From Cyanophora paradoxa (taxonomy: Eukaryota; Glaucocystophyceae; Cyanophorales; Cyanophoraceae): a DNA stretch of 64,000 bases. Shown here piece after piece: positions 22,498-34,868 of the stretch; position 1 is the stretch's first letter, and each line of letters opens with the position of its first letter. The position numbers and the translations under genes were made by a program. The stretch lies in contig QPMI01000437.1 of assembly GCA_004431415.1 (NCBI GenBank), forward strand, positions 186,001 to 250,000. Reading direction: 5' to 3'. The notes below the pieces were generated by a model that had not been told where the DNA came from, made no database searches, and was given only the letters and a program-made list of their open reading frames with translations.

Positions 22498-23071
22498 CCG
22501 GGCGCACCAGCTCGTCCGCCGGGCCCTCGCCCTCCGCGACGACGGTGCGCTTGACGATGACAGCTCGATAAATATATTAGATGGGCGATAAGTTGCATAA
22601 CAGTTGCATAAACATATTATATATAAGATGCGCAATGACAGCCAGCCCTGATCATGACCGCCCCGCCCCGTCCCGCCCCGCCTCGCCTGTAGGCAAGCCC
22701 TCGCCGGCCGTCGCTCAGCTCGCGTCGGCGCTGCGGACCTACCGCACCAAGTTCGGCAACGTATTCACCGACGAGCACCCCCGCGTCCGGGTGCGCGCGG
22801 CCGTGGCTAGCTACATGTACAGCTAGAGGCCTAGATCGGGCTTTCTGTCTAGCCTGCAATCATACCCAGGGCTGCCCGACTGACTCCGGGGGTCCGCACG
22901 CGCGGGCAGCGGCTGGAAGCGGTTCTCGCGGAGCTGCGCGCCACGGCCCCCGAGCGGCCGCCCCCGCTCGCGTGGCGCAGGCTCCTGCGCCTCCCCGTCG
23001 GCCCCGCGCGCGGCTCCTCCCAAGTCGCGCCCGAGGCCAGCGCAAGCAGCAGCAGCAACAGCAGCGGCTGA
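22498..23071 (+). pseudogene. Orphan terminal exons, tandem copy 2
   Basis: This copy carries the 3' part of exon 17 (AHQLVRRALALRDDG), exon 18 and the terminal exon ending at 23071, all with splice sites kept. The upstream exons are absent, so it cannot make the full protein alone. It could act as an alternative 3' end if transcription reads through. I class it as a pseudogene fragment. Confidence 0.75.
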
Positions 23072-24116
23072 GCCAGCGGCAGCGCTGAGCGGCAGCGCGC
23101 CGGCGCCCCACGAGGCCCCCTCGTGATCGCGCCGCCTTTTCCGCTGGCGACGTCGACGCACGCATGTATCATAGTATAGTTAAGTCAGTTGGCGGTAAGC
23201 CTCCGTGATTATAGTCTACCTATCTCTTATTCGACTAATTTGAAGTGCTAGCTTAGCTCCTTTCCCTTTTCTCTCTTTCAAATTTTGTCTTTCTTGAAAG
23301 CCGTCTTCCAGCCCGGCGGCCCGTTTGTCTCTAGAGCTGCGGCCGTTCTCGTCGCCCCAGCCTCGAGATAGATGCCCTCATGCCTCGTCGTCGCTCGCCG
23401 AGAGTCGTACACGTGCATGTAGTCATACCGCTCTCGTGCCCTCGATCCTGTCATCATAAATGCTTTGAATGTCTTCATGATCACTATGCGCAGAAAAATC
23501 AATATGCAACGTTAACATTGATTATCTCAGTCTGCGAACAGCTTAGGGGGTATACCCTTCGATGGTACACCAGGCTTAGCCTAGTAGCGATGGACTGGGG
23601 AAGGGCTAAGTAAACATCTCCCGGGAGTCCAGCTGCAGCAACCGTGCGCGTGCATGTGCCGCGCGCGGGAATGTGCCGCGCGCGGGACATTAATTGCAAG
23701 GGGGACGAAGACCGAAGGGCTTCTCCCAGCTTGCTTCCCGTTCCCTCGCTTCAGCCAAAAATTTTCCACGAGGCCGTTTTCGAGGGCCAGTATGCAACAC
23801 CAGAAAAAAATGGTGCTTGATTCGCGTTCCGATTGGCTCGGTGGACCGGTCAGCTTTCGACTTTCGAGCGTCAAAGTCGAGCTCGCGAGAGCTCTCTCGA
23901 ACTCGCGAAAAGTGGTTTTTGAGGGAAAAACCAACTTCTCTCTCACTCCGGGCTCTTCCTTGCAATTGCGCGGTTCTAGCTGCATTGCACCACTTCTCCC
24001 TAGCTGTCTCCTCTAGATTAATATTTCGGCTTTCGCAGTGCGCCGCGTACGCCTTGCTCTTCGTCGCGCGGTTCTGCATGGAACCACTTCTCCCTAGCGC
24101 TCCTAGTGCTGGCCGC

Positions 24117-24689
24117 CGGGCGCACCAGCTCGTCCGCCGGGCCCTCGCCCTCCGCGACGACGGTGCGCTTGACGATGACAGCTCGATAAATATATTAGAT
24201 GGGCGATAAGTTGCATAACAGTTGCATAAACATATTATATATAAGATGCGCAATGACAGCCAGCCCTGATCATGACCGCCCCGCCCCGTCCCGCCCCGCC
24301 TCGCCTGTAGGCAAGCCCTCGCCGGCCGTCGCTCAGCTCGCGTCGGCGCTGCGGACCTACCGCACCAAGTTCGGCAACGTATTCACCGACGAGCACCCCC
24401 GCGTCCGGGTGCGCGCGGCCGTGGCTAGCTACATGTACAGCTAGAGGCCTAGATCGGGCTTTCTGTCTAGCCTGCAATCATACCCAGGGCTGCCCGACTG
24501 ACTCCGGGGGTCCGCACGCGCGGGCAGCGGCTGGAAGCGGTTCTCGCGGAGCTGCGCGCCACGGCCCCCGAGCGGCCGCCCCCGCTCGCGTGGCGCAGGC
24601 TCCTGCGCCTCCCCGTCGGCCCCGCGCGCGGCTCCTCCCAAGTCGCGCCCGAGGCCAGCGCAAGCAGCAGCAGCAACAGCAGCGGCTGA
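24117..24689 (+). pseudogene. Orphan terminal exons, tandem copy 3
   Basis: This has the same content as copy 2 and the terminal exon stop at 24689. The sequence is almost identical to copy 2, implying very recent duplication or ongoing homogenisation. Confidence 0.75.
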
Positions 24690-25739
24690 GCCAGCGGCAG
24701 CGCTGAGCGGCAGCGCGCCGGCGCCCCCACGAGGCCCCCTCGTGATCGCGCCGCCTTTTCCGCTGGCGACGTCGACGCACGCATGTATCATAGTATAGTT
24801 AAGTCAGTTGGCGGTAAGCCTCCGTGATTATAGTCTACCTATCTCTTATTCGACTAATTTGAAGTGCTAGCTTAGCTCCTTTCCCTTTTCTCTCTTTCAA
24901 ATTTTGTCTTTCTTGAAAGCCGTCTTCCAGCCCGGCGGCCCGTTTGTCTCTAGAGCTGCGGCCGTTCTCGTCGCCCCAGCCTCGAGATAGATGCCCTCAT
25001 GCCTCGTCGTCGCTCGCCGAGAGTCGTACACGTGCATGTAGTCATACCGCTCTCGTGCCCTCGATCCTGTCATCATAAATGCTTTGAATGTCTTCATGAT
25101 CACTATGCGCAGAAAAATCAATATGCAACGTTAACATTGATTATCTCAGTCTGCGAACAGCTTAGGGGTATACCCTTCGATGGTACACCAGGCTTAGCCT
25201 AGTAGCGATGGACTGGGGAAGGGCTAAGTAAACATCTCCCGGGAGTCCAGCTGCAGCAACCGTGCGCGTGCATGTGCCGCGCGCGGGAATGTGCCGCGCG
25301 CGGGACATTAATTGCAAGGGGGGACGAAGACCGAAGGGCTTCTCCCAGCTTGCTTCCCGTTCCCTCGCTTCAGCCAAAAATTTTCCACGAGGCCGTTTTC
25401 GAGGGCCAGTATGCAACACCAGAAAAAAATGGTGCTTGATTCGCGTTCCGATTGGCTCGGTGGACCGGTCAGCTTTCGACTTTCGAGCGTCAAAGTCGAG
25501 CTCGCGAGAGCTCTCTCGAACTCGCGAAAAGTGGTTTTTGAGGGAAAAACCAACTTCTCTCTCACTCCGGGCTCTTCCTTGCAATTGCGCGGTTCTAGCT
25601 GCATTGCACCACTTCTCCCTAGCTGTCTCCTCTAGATTAATATTTCGGCTTTCGCAGTGCGCCGCGTACGCCTTGCTCTTCGTCGCGCGGTTCTGCATGG
25701 AACCACTTCTCCCTAGCGCTAGCTGTCTCCTCTAGATTT

Positions 25740-26100
25740 CCGCTTCCTCGTAGCTGCAGTGCGCCGCGTACGCCGCACGGTACCCGTGCCGCCTGGACTA
25801 CTTTTCACTGCATCAAGCTTGCACCGCAGCACCGCCTACCGAGCACGCGCCGCTGCCCGCAGCCGAGCACGCTGCGCGGCACTCGTGCTTGAGCTTAAAG
25901 CTTGCACCGCAAAACCGCTTGCGCCGCTGCCTAGCTGCACCGCTGATCGCAGCCGAGCACGCCCGGCCGCGGGCCGTCCAGACCGTGCTCTCTTGCTGCG
26001 TTCAGTACGTCTCCGAAATCGAGTTTATACCGCAGATCCGCGTGCGCCGTCGCTTCGTCGTTCGCTTTGTCGGGTGCGCGCAGTTTGATTGAAGTGGACC
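25740..26100 (+). repeat. Internally repetitive GC-rich block (copy at 38480-38830)
   Basis: Short imperfect units of the type GCTTGCACCGCA...GCCGAGCACGC recur several times. The same block, about 85-90% alike by eye, lies at 38480-38830 in the same orientation. It has no coding support. Confidence 0.7.
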
Positions 26101-26130
26101 GCCCACAGCTGACGTCTGTTCATGATGCAG

Positions 26131-26456
26131 GCCTGCGATCGAGGACCTCCACGACTCGGCGAGGGGGTCGTCGAGCGCCTGCGCGACGCCGGCCTCGCGG
26201 ACATCGAAATTCAAGACCTTGTCTACCAGATACGCGGCGGGAGCGAGCAGCGCGCCAGCCGCGCCGCTCTGCGGGCGCTCGAGGCGGCCGGCCGCCTCAC
26301 CATGCTCTTGCAAGACGGCGTTCTTCAGGACCGGCGCCGCTGGCTGCCGCTCACCCCCAAAGTCGACTTCCGCCCCGATCCCCTCCAGAACTTCGGAAGG
26401 CCTGGATCGACTACGTCTACGGCGAGCCCTCTGCAGACAGCACCATCATCTTTTAG
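26131..26456 (+). CDS. Possible exon(s) of an unrecognised gene, frame broken
   Basis: After an acceptor-like CATGATGCAG at 26130 one frame reads LGEGVVERLRDAGLADIEIQ, later LEAAGRLTMLLQDGVLQ. A second frame then reads ELRKAWIDYVYGEPSADST and ends at a stop at 26456. Both look protein-like but are in different frames around 26380, and I found no standard intron that joins them. It may be a decayed gene end or contain a very small intron. The function is not recognised. Confidence 0.35.
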
Positions 26457-26925
26457 CCAGCTGTTCAGGGTTAGCGGTAGGCCGTGCGAAGAGAGTTGAT
26501 GCGGAGCGTTTTTTGGCTCCAGAACAATCTTTCATATAGTGTGCGCTGAGTCTGTCCTTTCATTTACTATTTTTTTATTCGATTTCATCGCAGCGTGTTC
26601 TCATCGGGCCTTTTCTATTTTTCCAATCAATCTGTGTTAATCTTTAACCTTCGACCTGCCGCGCGCACTGGGCCGGGGTCGTTCTGCCGCGCGCATGTGC
26701 GCGCCACTAGGACTCTTTCATTAGATCCCGGTTCCCCCCTTGCCCCCCCGGCGCGAAAATCGCGGCCGGGCACCTAGTAATATTAATATTGTCGAACTGG
26801 GTTTTGATCATGATCGATATCATGGCCGGGTTCAACGGTTAACGTCCCAATTCATGGCTGAACGCTGTAAACTTGCACTTGCACCGTCGGCGCAGAGGCT
26901 GAAGCACTGCTCGGCGATCGCGAGG

Positions 26926-28265
26926 GGCCCATTGGTCGTCTCAGCGGAATGAAAACGACTTTCGGCGCTTTTTGGAGGTGGTTAATAATTATCTATGAAT
27001 CATTTGAATGTAATTTGCAATTGCAGTAATAAGGCTCTGTCTAAATTGTTTATTTTGAAAATCTTTCAAATAACGCATCAAATACTTTTAAATCCCACAT
27101 CGTGGCACGCTACGACCTTGTTGTCTCATACAAATTTGCTGGCCGTCCATGTGGCGCTCCGTTAATTTGGAAACTATTTCCTAGCGAATGAGGTGCGGTC
27201 TCTTGAAATTAATAATTTTCAAATTTCGACTTGGAAGGCCAATGTGATTTGCGCTTTGTATGTTTTTCCGGGAAAATGCTTTTCTGTGCTTTTCGACGTG
27301 CTGTTACTGCCCATTAGAGGCCTCTCATAGGAAAACGGGCCGGACCATCGTGCTCCCCAGGGTCTAAAATGGGGTAGTAGGTGTCTTCAAACAAGCGAGT
27401 CCCTGCGGAGCAGGAGTGGCCTTGGGTCTTGGGGCTTCAAGGCGTGAGGGTGGCCTCTCTTTGTTTTTAAACGGGGGCCCGCATGCGCATGCGCAACCGC
27501 GCGCGGTTACGGGGGAGGGGCCGGGGGAGGAGAAACAGGGGGGTCCACTTGGCAAGGGTACACACTCAAGTGTGAGGGTACAGAATTGTGCCGCAAGGGT
27601 ACAGAAGTCGATGCGGTGTCCAATCGGCCGCAGTTGTACCGAGTACAGGCCTAGGCCCCGAGGGGCCCATTGGTCGTGTCAGCTGAATAAAAACGACCGT
27701 CGGACTTTTCGGCGCTTTTTGGAGGTGGTTGATAAAACTCTATGAATCATTTGAATGTAATTCGCAGTAATAAGGCTCTGTCTAAATTGTTTATTTCAAT
27801 TATCTTTCAAGCAACGCATCAAATACTTTTAAATCCCACATCGTGGCACACTGCGACCCTGTCTCATACAAATTTGCTGGCCGGCAACGTGGCGCTCCGT
27901 TAATTTGGAAATTATTTTCTAGCGAATGGGGTGCGGTCTCTTGAAATTAATAATTTTCAAATTTCGACTTGGAAGGCCAATGGGATTTGCGCTTTCTATT
28001 TTTTTCCGGGAAAATGCTTTTCTGTACTTTTCGAGGTGCTGTTACTGCCCATTAGAGACCTCTCATAGAAAAATGGGCCCGGCCATCGTGTTCCCCAGGG
28101 TCGAAAATGGGGTAGTAGGTCTGTTCATTTATGCGAATTTCGCTTTTTGAAACAAGCGAGTCCCTGCGGAGCAGGAGTGGCCTTGGGGCTTGGGGTTAAC
28201 GTTTCGAGGCGTGAGGGTGGCCGCTCTTTGTTTTAAAACGGAGCCCGCAACCGCGCGCGGTTACT
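26926..28265 (+). repeat. Two tandem copies of a ~735-bp AT-richer repeat
   Basis: Copy 1 (about 26926-27520) and copy 2 (about 27660-28265) start with GAGGGGCCCATTGGTCGT and share long blocks, for example TTGAATGTAATT, AAGGCTCTGTCTAAATTGTT and TCTTGAAATTAATAATTTTC, with ~10% differences and small indels. Base composition is clearly lower in GC than the surrounding sequence. No ORF is conserved. Confidence 0.85.
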
Positions 28266-28904
28266 GTTGACTCAGCCTGGCAGAGTTGAGAGGACTACGC
28301 CGCCTAGTAGCTTCTAGCTTGGTCTAGCTAGCGCCATGCGCCAGCGATACGTATACGCGTACGCCGATAGCTGTAGGCTTCTTCGTCACGGTATAGCAAC
28401 GCCTGGCGCGGCCGCCCGGGCCGGCGCCGGCGTCGATTATCGATCGTCGATTATCGATATCGATATCGATCGCGAGTCGCGACGTCGACGCCGGCGCTAG
28501 CGCCAGCGCCAGCGCTCGATCGTTGATCGCGTCGTCATCGCGATCGACTGCGAAGCGAAGTCGATGCCGTGACGCGCGCGCGGCGATTCCGCCGGCGAAG
28601 CGCCTAGTGACTCCAGCTTTTTGCGGCTTTTTGCAATTTCCATCGGCGAAGGGGAAGCAAGCTTGAACCAATAACATTCGCGCTTGTGCGTGAATGGGTG
28701 AATTGACTTTTTGTGCCAATGGCAATCGAGCTACACGCGAACTTACTACAAATACTGCGTTCGTACGTCCTGTTAGTGCTTGTTAGAGGTGTCACATTTG
28801 AAAAGTAGCCCGGCCATCATGTTCCCTAGGGTCGAAAATGGGTACCTAGGTCCAAAAATTTTGACCTGAATCGCATTTTGAATCCACTGACAAGACAGGC
28901 ACAA
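28266..28904. other. Spacer rich in short palindromes
   Basis: Around 28420-28520 the sequence is a chain of ATCGAT/TCGCGA/GCCGGCG words forming imperfect palindromes. No gene was recognised. Confidence 0.5.
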
Positions 28905-29155
28905 ACCTAAGGGCCTCTCCTTTCCCCAAGGCCGATCCGTCACATCAAACCAACAGACCTAAGGGCCTCTCCTTTCCCCAAGGCCGATATACGAATTTCG
29001 CTTTCTAAAATTTGTGACAAGATACCAACAGACCGAAGGGCCTCTCCTTTCCCCAAGGCCGTTGGGGTAGTAGGTGTCTTCAAATGTACGAATTTCGCTT
29101 TTTGAAATCCGTCACATCAAACCAACAGACCTAAGGGCCTCTCCTTTCCCCACGA
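28905..29155 (+). repeat. Four spaced copies of a ~29-bp word
   Basis: The word CCTAAGGGCCTCTCCTTTCC plus CCAAGGCCG occurs at about 28907, 28959, 29032 (variant CCGAAGGG) and 29130. A related but longer word (GACCGAAGGGCTTCTCCCAG) occurs in each tandem unit near 22090, 23707 and 25328 and again at 38189. Confidence 0.8.
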
Positions 29156-29159
29156 CCCG

Positions 29160-30620
29160 ATCGCGAGTCTCAACTTCAAGGCTTGGCAATCTTTCCCGTG
29201 GTGGCCCCCGAACCTTGCTCCGCAGAGTCTAGAAAGCGCCCTCGCACGCTGCCTGAACCTTGCACCCCGGTACGCGGCACGCGCAGCTAAACGCGTTCGG
29301 CAGACGCTTCTGGAGCGGGCCCGACGCCTCTGGTCACGTCGCTGCGAAATCAACGCGGAGTGGGAACGCGACTGCCGCGTCTCCCAGGCCTCAAAGAAGC
29401 GACCGCGCCCGCCCCGCACGGGCGCCCGCGCCCGAGAGCGGGCCCGCGGCCCCCGGACCTGTACATGTAAGGAAGTCTGCGCCGCCTGCGACGGGCCGAT
29501 TCGCCTTCACAATCTACTCAACGCCGCTCGGAACGCAGACTGCCCACCGGAGTACGCGGGCTGGAAGGCGGCGCTCCGCGCCCAAGAGCTCTACGATTGC
29601 GTCAAGGTACGCCCTTGGGAGTCACATCCTAGCCCGCTCTAAACGGTACCCCGAGTCGCGCGAAAGGGGGGGGGGGGGGGGGGGCTACGTCGGGAGGAGA
29701 CTCTCGACACCACCTACCTACTACTTCACCATACCTAGTCCTCGAGAAACTTCCCTGCTCTACTCTTAGCCTCGCACACACTAGATATAGCCGCCCCGTC
29801 CGACTCGCTGGGCCCCGCCCAAGCGAGCGCCTGCCTTGCCTCCCTCTCCCGTTCTGCCCTCCTGCTCGCTCTCTTGGCCCTGCCTCCCACTCACGACCTC
29901 GCCAACGCTCCTCGCGCCTCGACAGGGAGGGAACGATGGACCGGAAGGCTTGGCGGAAGGCTTCGGCTGGTCGTTGCACCCACCAGATACCCCGGTCATC
30001 GTGCCAGGACCGTGGGTTGAAGGACCGCCGCGGAGGGGGGCTCGCAATTGCCCGCGGCGGGGGTGCGGCGGCTGGTTCGAGGCTGGAAGCCCTGCTGACC
30101 GAGAAATCCGACCCTCCCCCTCCCCGCCACGGCCGGCGCCGACCTTCTCCGTCCCGCCCCACTTCTTCCCCGCAACGTCCCCCCTCGCCTCATTCCCCTC
30201 GGCCCCTCTACGCCGACGTGCTTCCACCCGCGCTTCGGGCGAGCGGCCCCCTCAACGCAGAGCCCGCCGCGCTAGCTGTAGTCGCGGCCGCGTCGAGAGT
30301 AGGCAGATTAGACCGCGGGTCCGTCCTGGCTTTCCTACCGTACAGTAGAACAGCCCGCGAGCTCCGGACGTCCCGACGGTCCCTAGGCAGGCAGCACTAG
30401 CAGGCAGCACTCGTAGACCCCTGGGTAGTCCTCTCTGTAGCCTAGTCCTAAGCTAGGCTAGATGTATAGGTAGTAGCTCTCTGCTCTGGGTTAGCTTTGC
30501 TTTAGTTTACGTCTCCTTGACTAGCTCCACCCTGTCCGATGGCTGATAGGTTCCCTACCCGGCGTAACCAGTAGGCTCATCTTTCGACTTGACACTTTAC
30601 GGACACTTCAGTTCTATCAT
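29160..30620 (+). mobile_element. Candidate retroelement copy with Cys-motif ORF
   Basis: An open plus frame (no ATG) runs through about 29160-29608: NLAPQSLESALARCLNLAPR, RRLWSRRCEINAEWERDC, then a cysteine motif CTCKEVCAACDGP with later His and Cys, ending YDCVK before a GTACGCCC donor. A second exon can start in phase at 29926 after GACAG. From about 29840 to 30620 the DNA is a diverged reverse-complement relative of two dispersed repeats at 39705-40390 and 43815-44500, which share the same C-terminal frame (GARxCPR..GGG..) and the same end (GACTTGACAC...GGACAC.TCAG). Those two start at about the same internal point, as truncated copies would. A non-LTR retrotransposon is one reading; I see no reverse transcriptase here. 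Confidence 0.4.
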
Positions 30621-30655
30621 TAGCCGTATTGTCTCGGTGTGTGCGAATTCATTGA

Positions 30656-31868
30656 CTTCCGTGGTGGCCCCCGAATCCCCCTTCCCTTTCCCTTCCCCGT
30701 AGTTAAATCCCCTTCCCCGGGCCCAACTGACGCGCACGGCAAGTCAGTGGCCCTTCATAAAAATTCATTTCTGCGTGTCAATTTCTTTCGCTATGTCCGA
30801 CGGTCATCAGTAAGTGGGGGGGGGGGGGGGGGGGGGGGGGGGTGGTGCGCATGCGGTGGGGCTCGCCACCTGCTTGTACTCCTACTACGATCGCGACACG
30901 TGCCGGTGATGCATGCGTGGCGCAATTGGCACGGTACCGGTCAGGCTCGAAGAAGGAACGTGCAGATCTCGAGCGCTCGACCCAAAGGAGCCGCTGAGCG
31001 GGCCTTTGGGCGCCCGACTCGGCGAAGGTGCTCGTGCCCGATCGCGACTCTCAAGGTGCACGTGCCAAGGTGAGTCCGACAGTCCTACAGCCACAGATCT
31101 AGAGCTCAATGTGGAAGACGTCGACACGGCAACCTCAAAATTACTCTTAAACTCGAGCTCGCGATCGCGATCGGCCGCGCGCGGGTCCCATGCATATGGC
31201 CATCTCCACGACATGCATAAGTACTATAGCCATCTCTACGACATGCATCAGTACTATAGCTAGTGACCGTGCACGTTAGCGTAGCATGAGCTTGAGGATT
31301 AAAAATATTGCGTTCAACGGTTCCTTCCGAAGTTCGTTTCGATTCTTTTCGGAGCATGAATTCGAAGATACGCGTACGTGTATACAAGACGGACGGCACC
31401 GAAGGTCTGAGCCTTCGGGATCGTCCTCTACAGAGGGGAAATCATAATCGGGACCCATGTGCATTTCGATTCTGCGGCGAGTCGCACTGCGGCAATTAGC
31501 TATAGAACAACTACTTGCAATTGACGCTACTACTTGCAGTTGACATTGCGCACCGTGCACGTGTATACGTGAATAAAAGCGGCTCACGCATCCTCGACGT
31601 AGAGAGTGACCTGGCCGGCCTCGGCAGCGATGTCGGCGAGCTCCGCGTCAGTGTCGGCGTCGATGTCATCGTCGGCGAACAAGAACCCGTTCATCTCCTC
31701 CTCTGACATGGCCTGCTCGCGATCGCATCGGAATTCGAAATCAGGTGCGCATGCGAGTCATTCACATGGATGCGATATATCTTGATTGCGACCGGCTAGC
31801 TGTAGCCACAGCAAGCCGCTGAGATTCTAGATCTGCACCTGGGTCTCCGAGTCCAGCAGCTGAATTTG
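30656..31868 (+). repeat. Left arm of 1.2-kb inverted repeat
   Basis: It is highly similar to the reverse complement of 36976-38162. It includes a long G run at 30818-30842 that is much shorter in the other arm, and the terminal exon of a minus-strand gene. The spacer between the arms is 5.1 kb. Confidence 0.88.
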
Positions 31869-32540
31869 TTCAATCTTGAACTTGACGTACCTGAGACAAT
31901 TCAATGATTTGAACGATGAACAAGTTGCTCAAGATTTACAAATGTAAACGAAGACGTACGAATCGTTGTCCTGAAAATTCATGCATTTGTATCAGGGAGA
32001 TCGTCAATCGCGAGCTGTGAAGGCCCCGGGGCCCTCAGGGTGCGCACCGAGCCTGTCAGGTTTTCGCACTTTTGCGACAACAACCCTGCACGTGTGTTTT
32101 CAAGAGCCTTGGTTATCCCGTCCTCGCAAGCCGTCCAGATATCCTCCACCGTCTGGTTGCCCCGACCATCAACTATGGTGCGTTTGCCGACGTAGGCAGG
32201 TTTGCAAAGAGCTGCGGAATCGGCGGATCCGGATCAGACGACAGCTTGCACGCATGATGACGGCGGGCGCTAACGCACTGATTTTGTCCTTCGCGCCTGC
32301 ACAGAAGGAGCTCACGTTTTTCTTGAGAGAATCGCTGAGATCGGTCCATCCCTTCTCCTGATCCTGGTAAAACTCCATCGTCCCTTTTTGCTGCGCGCGC
32401 TGACTGAACAAGAGTCCCACGCGCCGACTGAACAAGAAAAGTTGGGATAACTCACGTCGGCATCCGTGTAGAATCTGGCGGAGGTCATTCGTGAAAACTC
32501 TGGGGCATTGGCACCCGTATTCAGACACTGAGATGCTGCT
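31584..32540 (-). CDS. Unrecognised multi-exon protein with acidic C-terminus, left copy
   Basis: Exons seen on the minus strand, in order: near 32535-32440 (NAPEFSRMTSARFYTDAD, then GTGAGT), near 32395-32310 (QKGTMEFYQDQEKGWTDLSD..KKN, then GTGAGC), near 32215-32090 (LCKPAYVGKRTIVDG...VEDIWTACEDGITKAL), about 31891-31838 (KFKIEQIQLLDSETQ) and the terminal exon 31712-31584 (MSEEEMNGFLFADDDIDADT...LYVEDA). The same order with diverged sequence is found in the plus gene at 36192-37254, which supports coding. Some junctions, especially around the third exon, are unresolved and the start is not fixed. The family is not recognised. The 19 bp after KKN look like a donor and acceptor (GTGAGC...GCAG) and might be a tiny intron. 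Confidence 0.5.
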
Positions 32541-32786
32541 CACATGCAGTGCGCGGCACTGCGCGCGGCAGCGCTAGCCGCGGCCGCGCTGGCGCTGATC
32601 ATGAACGGCTTTTCTGCGCGCACCTTCAAGAATGACAAGCTGCTCAGCTGCAGTCCGGCCACGATATATATCGATCGACTTCCAACGATCCGATGATCCG
32701 GCCCGTTACTAACTTACTCGGTGACTAGGACTCTCCGAGGCTCAGCGCTAGCACTGCGACAGTGCGACTCGGCGAGTCTGCGACTA

Positions 32787-33045
32787 CTACCGTAATGTAT
32801 TTTATACATGCGCGCATGCGCACTTTATTAATGCGGCACCAAATTAATGCGTTTTCCGCTGGCAAAACGCATTAATTTGGTACCGCATTAATATCGAAAC
32901 GCTAAGAAAACTGCGCTATGTACCCCCTAACGCAATCAAAAGGCTTCAAAACGCATTAATTTGAGACCGCATTATTATCTGTACTAGGGGTCCGGGTCCA
33001 AAAACGCATTAATATCTGGCGCATTAATTAAGTGCATTACGGTAG
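32787..33045. mobile_element. Modular TIR element 1 (word CGCATTAAT)
   Basis: It is bounded by an 11-bp inverted repeat CTACCGTAATG/CATTACGGTAG. Inside, the word AATTAATGCG or its complement occurs about eight times, mostly as AAATTAATGCG and spaced pairs. It has no ORF. Its plan matches the four elements that follow. Confidence 0.7.
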
Positions 33046-33334
33046 GCTACTAGTAGCCTACTACGGACTACCGGTCGACCTCACGGGCCCACAGAGTCCT
33101 AGTAGTCTCCTACAGAGTCCTACTGCATGCTAGCTGCCGCGGCAGTGCCGGCGTGTCACAGACTCACAGTGTGCGGCCCCCGGCCCTATACCGCCGGCTA
33201 CCGGTACTACGGTAGCCGCTCTGCAGCGTGCAGGCCGCACTGTCACAGTGTGCACTGTGCACAGTGTGCAGTACTACTACAACGCTAGTACTACGGTACT
33301 GTACCGTGTGGCACTATAATACCGCGCCCACTTA

Positions 33335-33626
33335 ATTACCTATCGTAGAACACAACATTAATTTATAAGGTCTGTACTTTATTATGTCGTCCCGAAATTA
33401 TGTCGCCTCGGACGGGACAAAACGACATAATTTGGGGACGTCATAATACGGGCTCGCTAAGCCGCCCCATACAGACTGATGATACAGTACCCCCAATTTT
33501 ACCGCCCCATACAAGCCTGAAAATTTCATGCCGACATAATTTGGGGATGTCATATTTCGCATAGAGAAGGCTCGGGTTTTCAAACGACATAAATTTGCAT
33601 GACATAATATTGTGTTCTACGGTAAT
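33335..33626. mobile_element. Modular TIR element 2 (word GACATAAT)
   Basis: The inverted ends are CGTAGAACACAA/TTGTGTTCTACG. The inner word AATTATGTCG/CGACATAATT recurs about seven times. It shares ACCGCCCCATACA and GCCTGAAAATTTCATG with element 4. No ORF. Confidence 0.7.
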
Positions 33627-33879
33627 ACTAGTAACTAGTATACGTACTACGGTACGTTACCGTACGTACTGGTACCTAGCTACTACCCCCGGTAGGTTAG
33701 CGGCCGGGCGTAGCACTAGTAAACTATGATAGTAGCTGCGCTACCGCCGCAGCCTACCGGTAGCGCTGAGTCGCGCTGACTCAGTGAGCTGCTGATCATG
33801 AGGGGCCGTGGCCCGTGAGGGCTGATTTTCGTCGACGACTGGCGGGGCCCAATCGGCCGGATTAAAAACAATTCTGGGT

Positions 33880-34190
33880 CGACCTCAGGGGTGGAGCCTG
33901 AGTCTGCCTGGCTGAACCCAGCACTATCCGGCGTATCCGCCAGTGGACCCGGTGACCGCCACTGGACCGCCAGCCGGCGCCAGGTATCCTTGAGTCGCCG
34001 TCGACTCGGCGTCGAGTCTGCGACTCGGCGCCGAGCCGCCGACTCGGCGGCGCGCCGGCCGGCGTCGAGTCGCCGTCGACTCGCCGTCGAGTCGCCGTCG
34101 ACTCGCCGACGAGTCGCCCGGCCGACGACTCGCCGTCAGACTCGCCGAGTCGCCGACTCGCCGTCGAGTCGCCGACGATGACTCTCGATC
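33880..34190. repeat. GAGTC/GACTC-rich minisatellite
   Basis: Dense, degenerate tandem units of GTCGAGTCGCC / GTCGACTCGCC fill about 33985-34175 with both orientations mixed, so the block can fold on itself. No coding support. Confidence 0.8.
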
Positions 34191-34639
34191 GATCGATTGC
34201 AAAAAAGCAGGAAGTACCTATAAAAAAACAGGAAGTACCTGTCCAAAAAATACATCGATATCGTGGCAATGATGGCAGAGCTATATAAGTCGCGACTCGC
34301 GAGTCGCCAACTAAATATTTCTACCAGGCTAGTTCAACGGTTCTACATGTACACTCAGTGACCGGACTGGGACAGTTTTACTAGTATACGGACCTTTATT
34401 AAACGGTACCGTAGTACGAGCCTACGAGTCTACGACTCTTAGGCCGCCCCCCGCGGCCGGGCTCGTAGCCTCGTACCGTATATATACTGAGCATGGAAAC
34501 TGTGACATCGATGAGCATCATGGCATGCGCACATCGAGGGCAGCTTACTAAGAGCCTAGTAAGAGGTGATGGTAGGCTACTAGTACTACTTAACGCGAAG
34601 TAGTACTGGTGTTCGAAAAGTCACACTGAGTGCGCCATA

Positions 34640-34830
34640 TGCATGCATATGCTGCAGGCTGCAGCCTGCAGGCTGCAGCTGCAGCCTGCAGGCCCTGAGG
34701 CTGCAGCCTGCAGGCTGGCACTGCGCGGCAGAGGCTGCCGCAGTGCAGCTGGCCGCGCCGCGGCCGCCGCGCGGCCGGCGCCGGCGGCGCGGCGCCGGCG
34801 CCGGCGCCGGGCTGGCCAGGCCTGGCCGAT
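34640..34830. repeat. GCAGCCTGCAGG palindrome cluster followed by GGCGCCGGCG cluster
   Basis: About 34650-34720 is a chain of CTGCAGGCTGCAGCC units, palindromic at several scales. About 34750-34815 is a chain of GGCGCCGGCG units. It is low complexity with strong hairpin potential. Confidence 0.8.
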
Positions 34831-34868
34831 CGCGACGACGGCGACAAGTGTTGGCCACTGGCCAGTAC

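Larger units (their letters stand above)
20855..25735 (+). repeat. Three-copy tandem array of the gene's last exons plus flank
   Basis: The units are about 1.62 kb (20859 to 22500, 22500 to 24119, 24119 to ~25735) and nearly identical, with differences of one or two bases. Each contains the end of exon 17, exon 18, the terminal exon and about 1 kb of 3' flank. Unit 1 belongs to the intact gene. Part of the flank has diverged relatives at 38163-38460 and 39030-39560. Confidence 0.9.
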
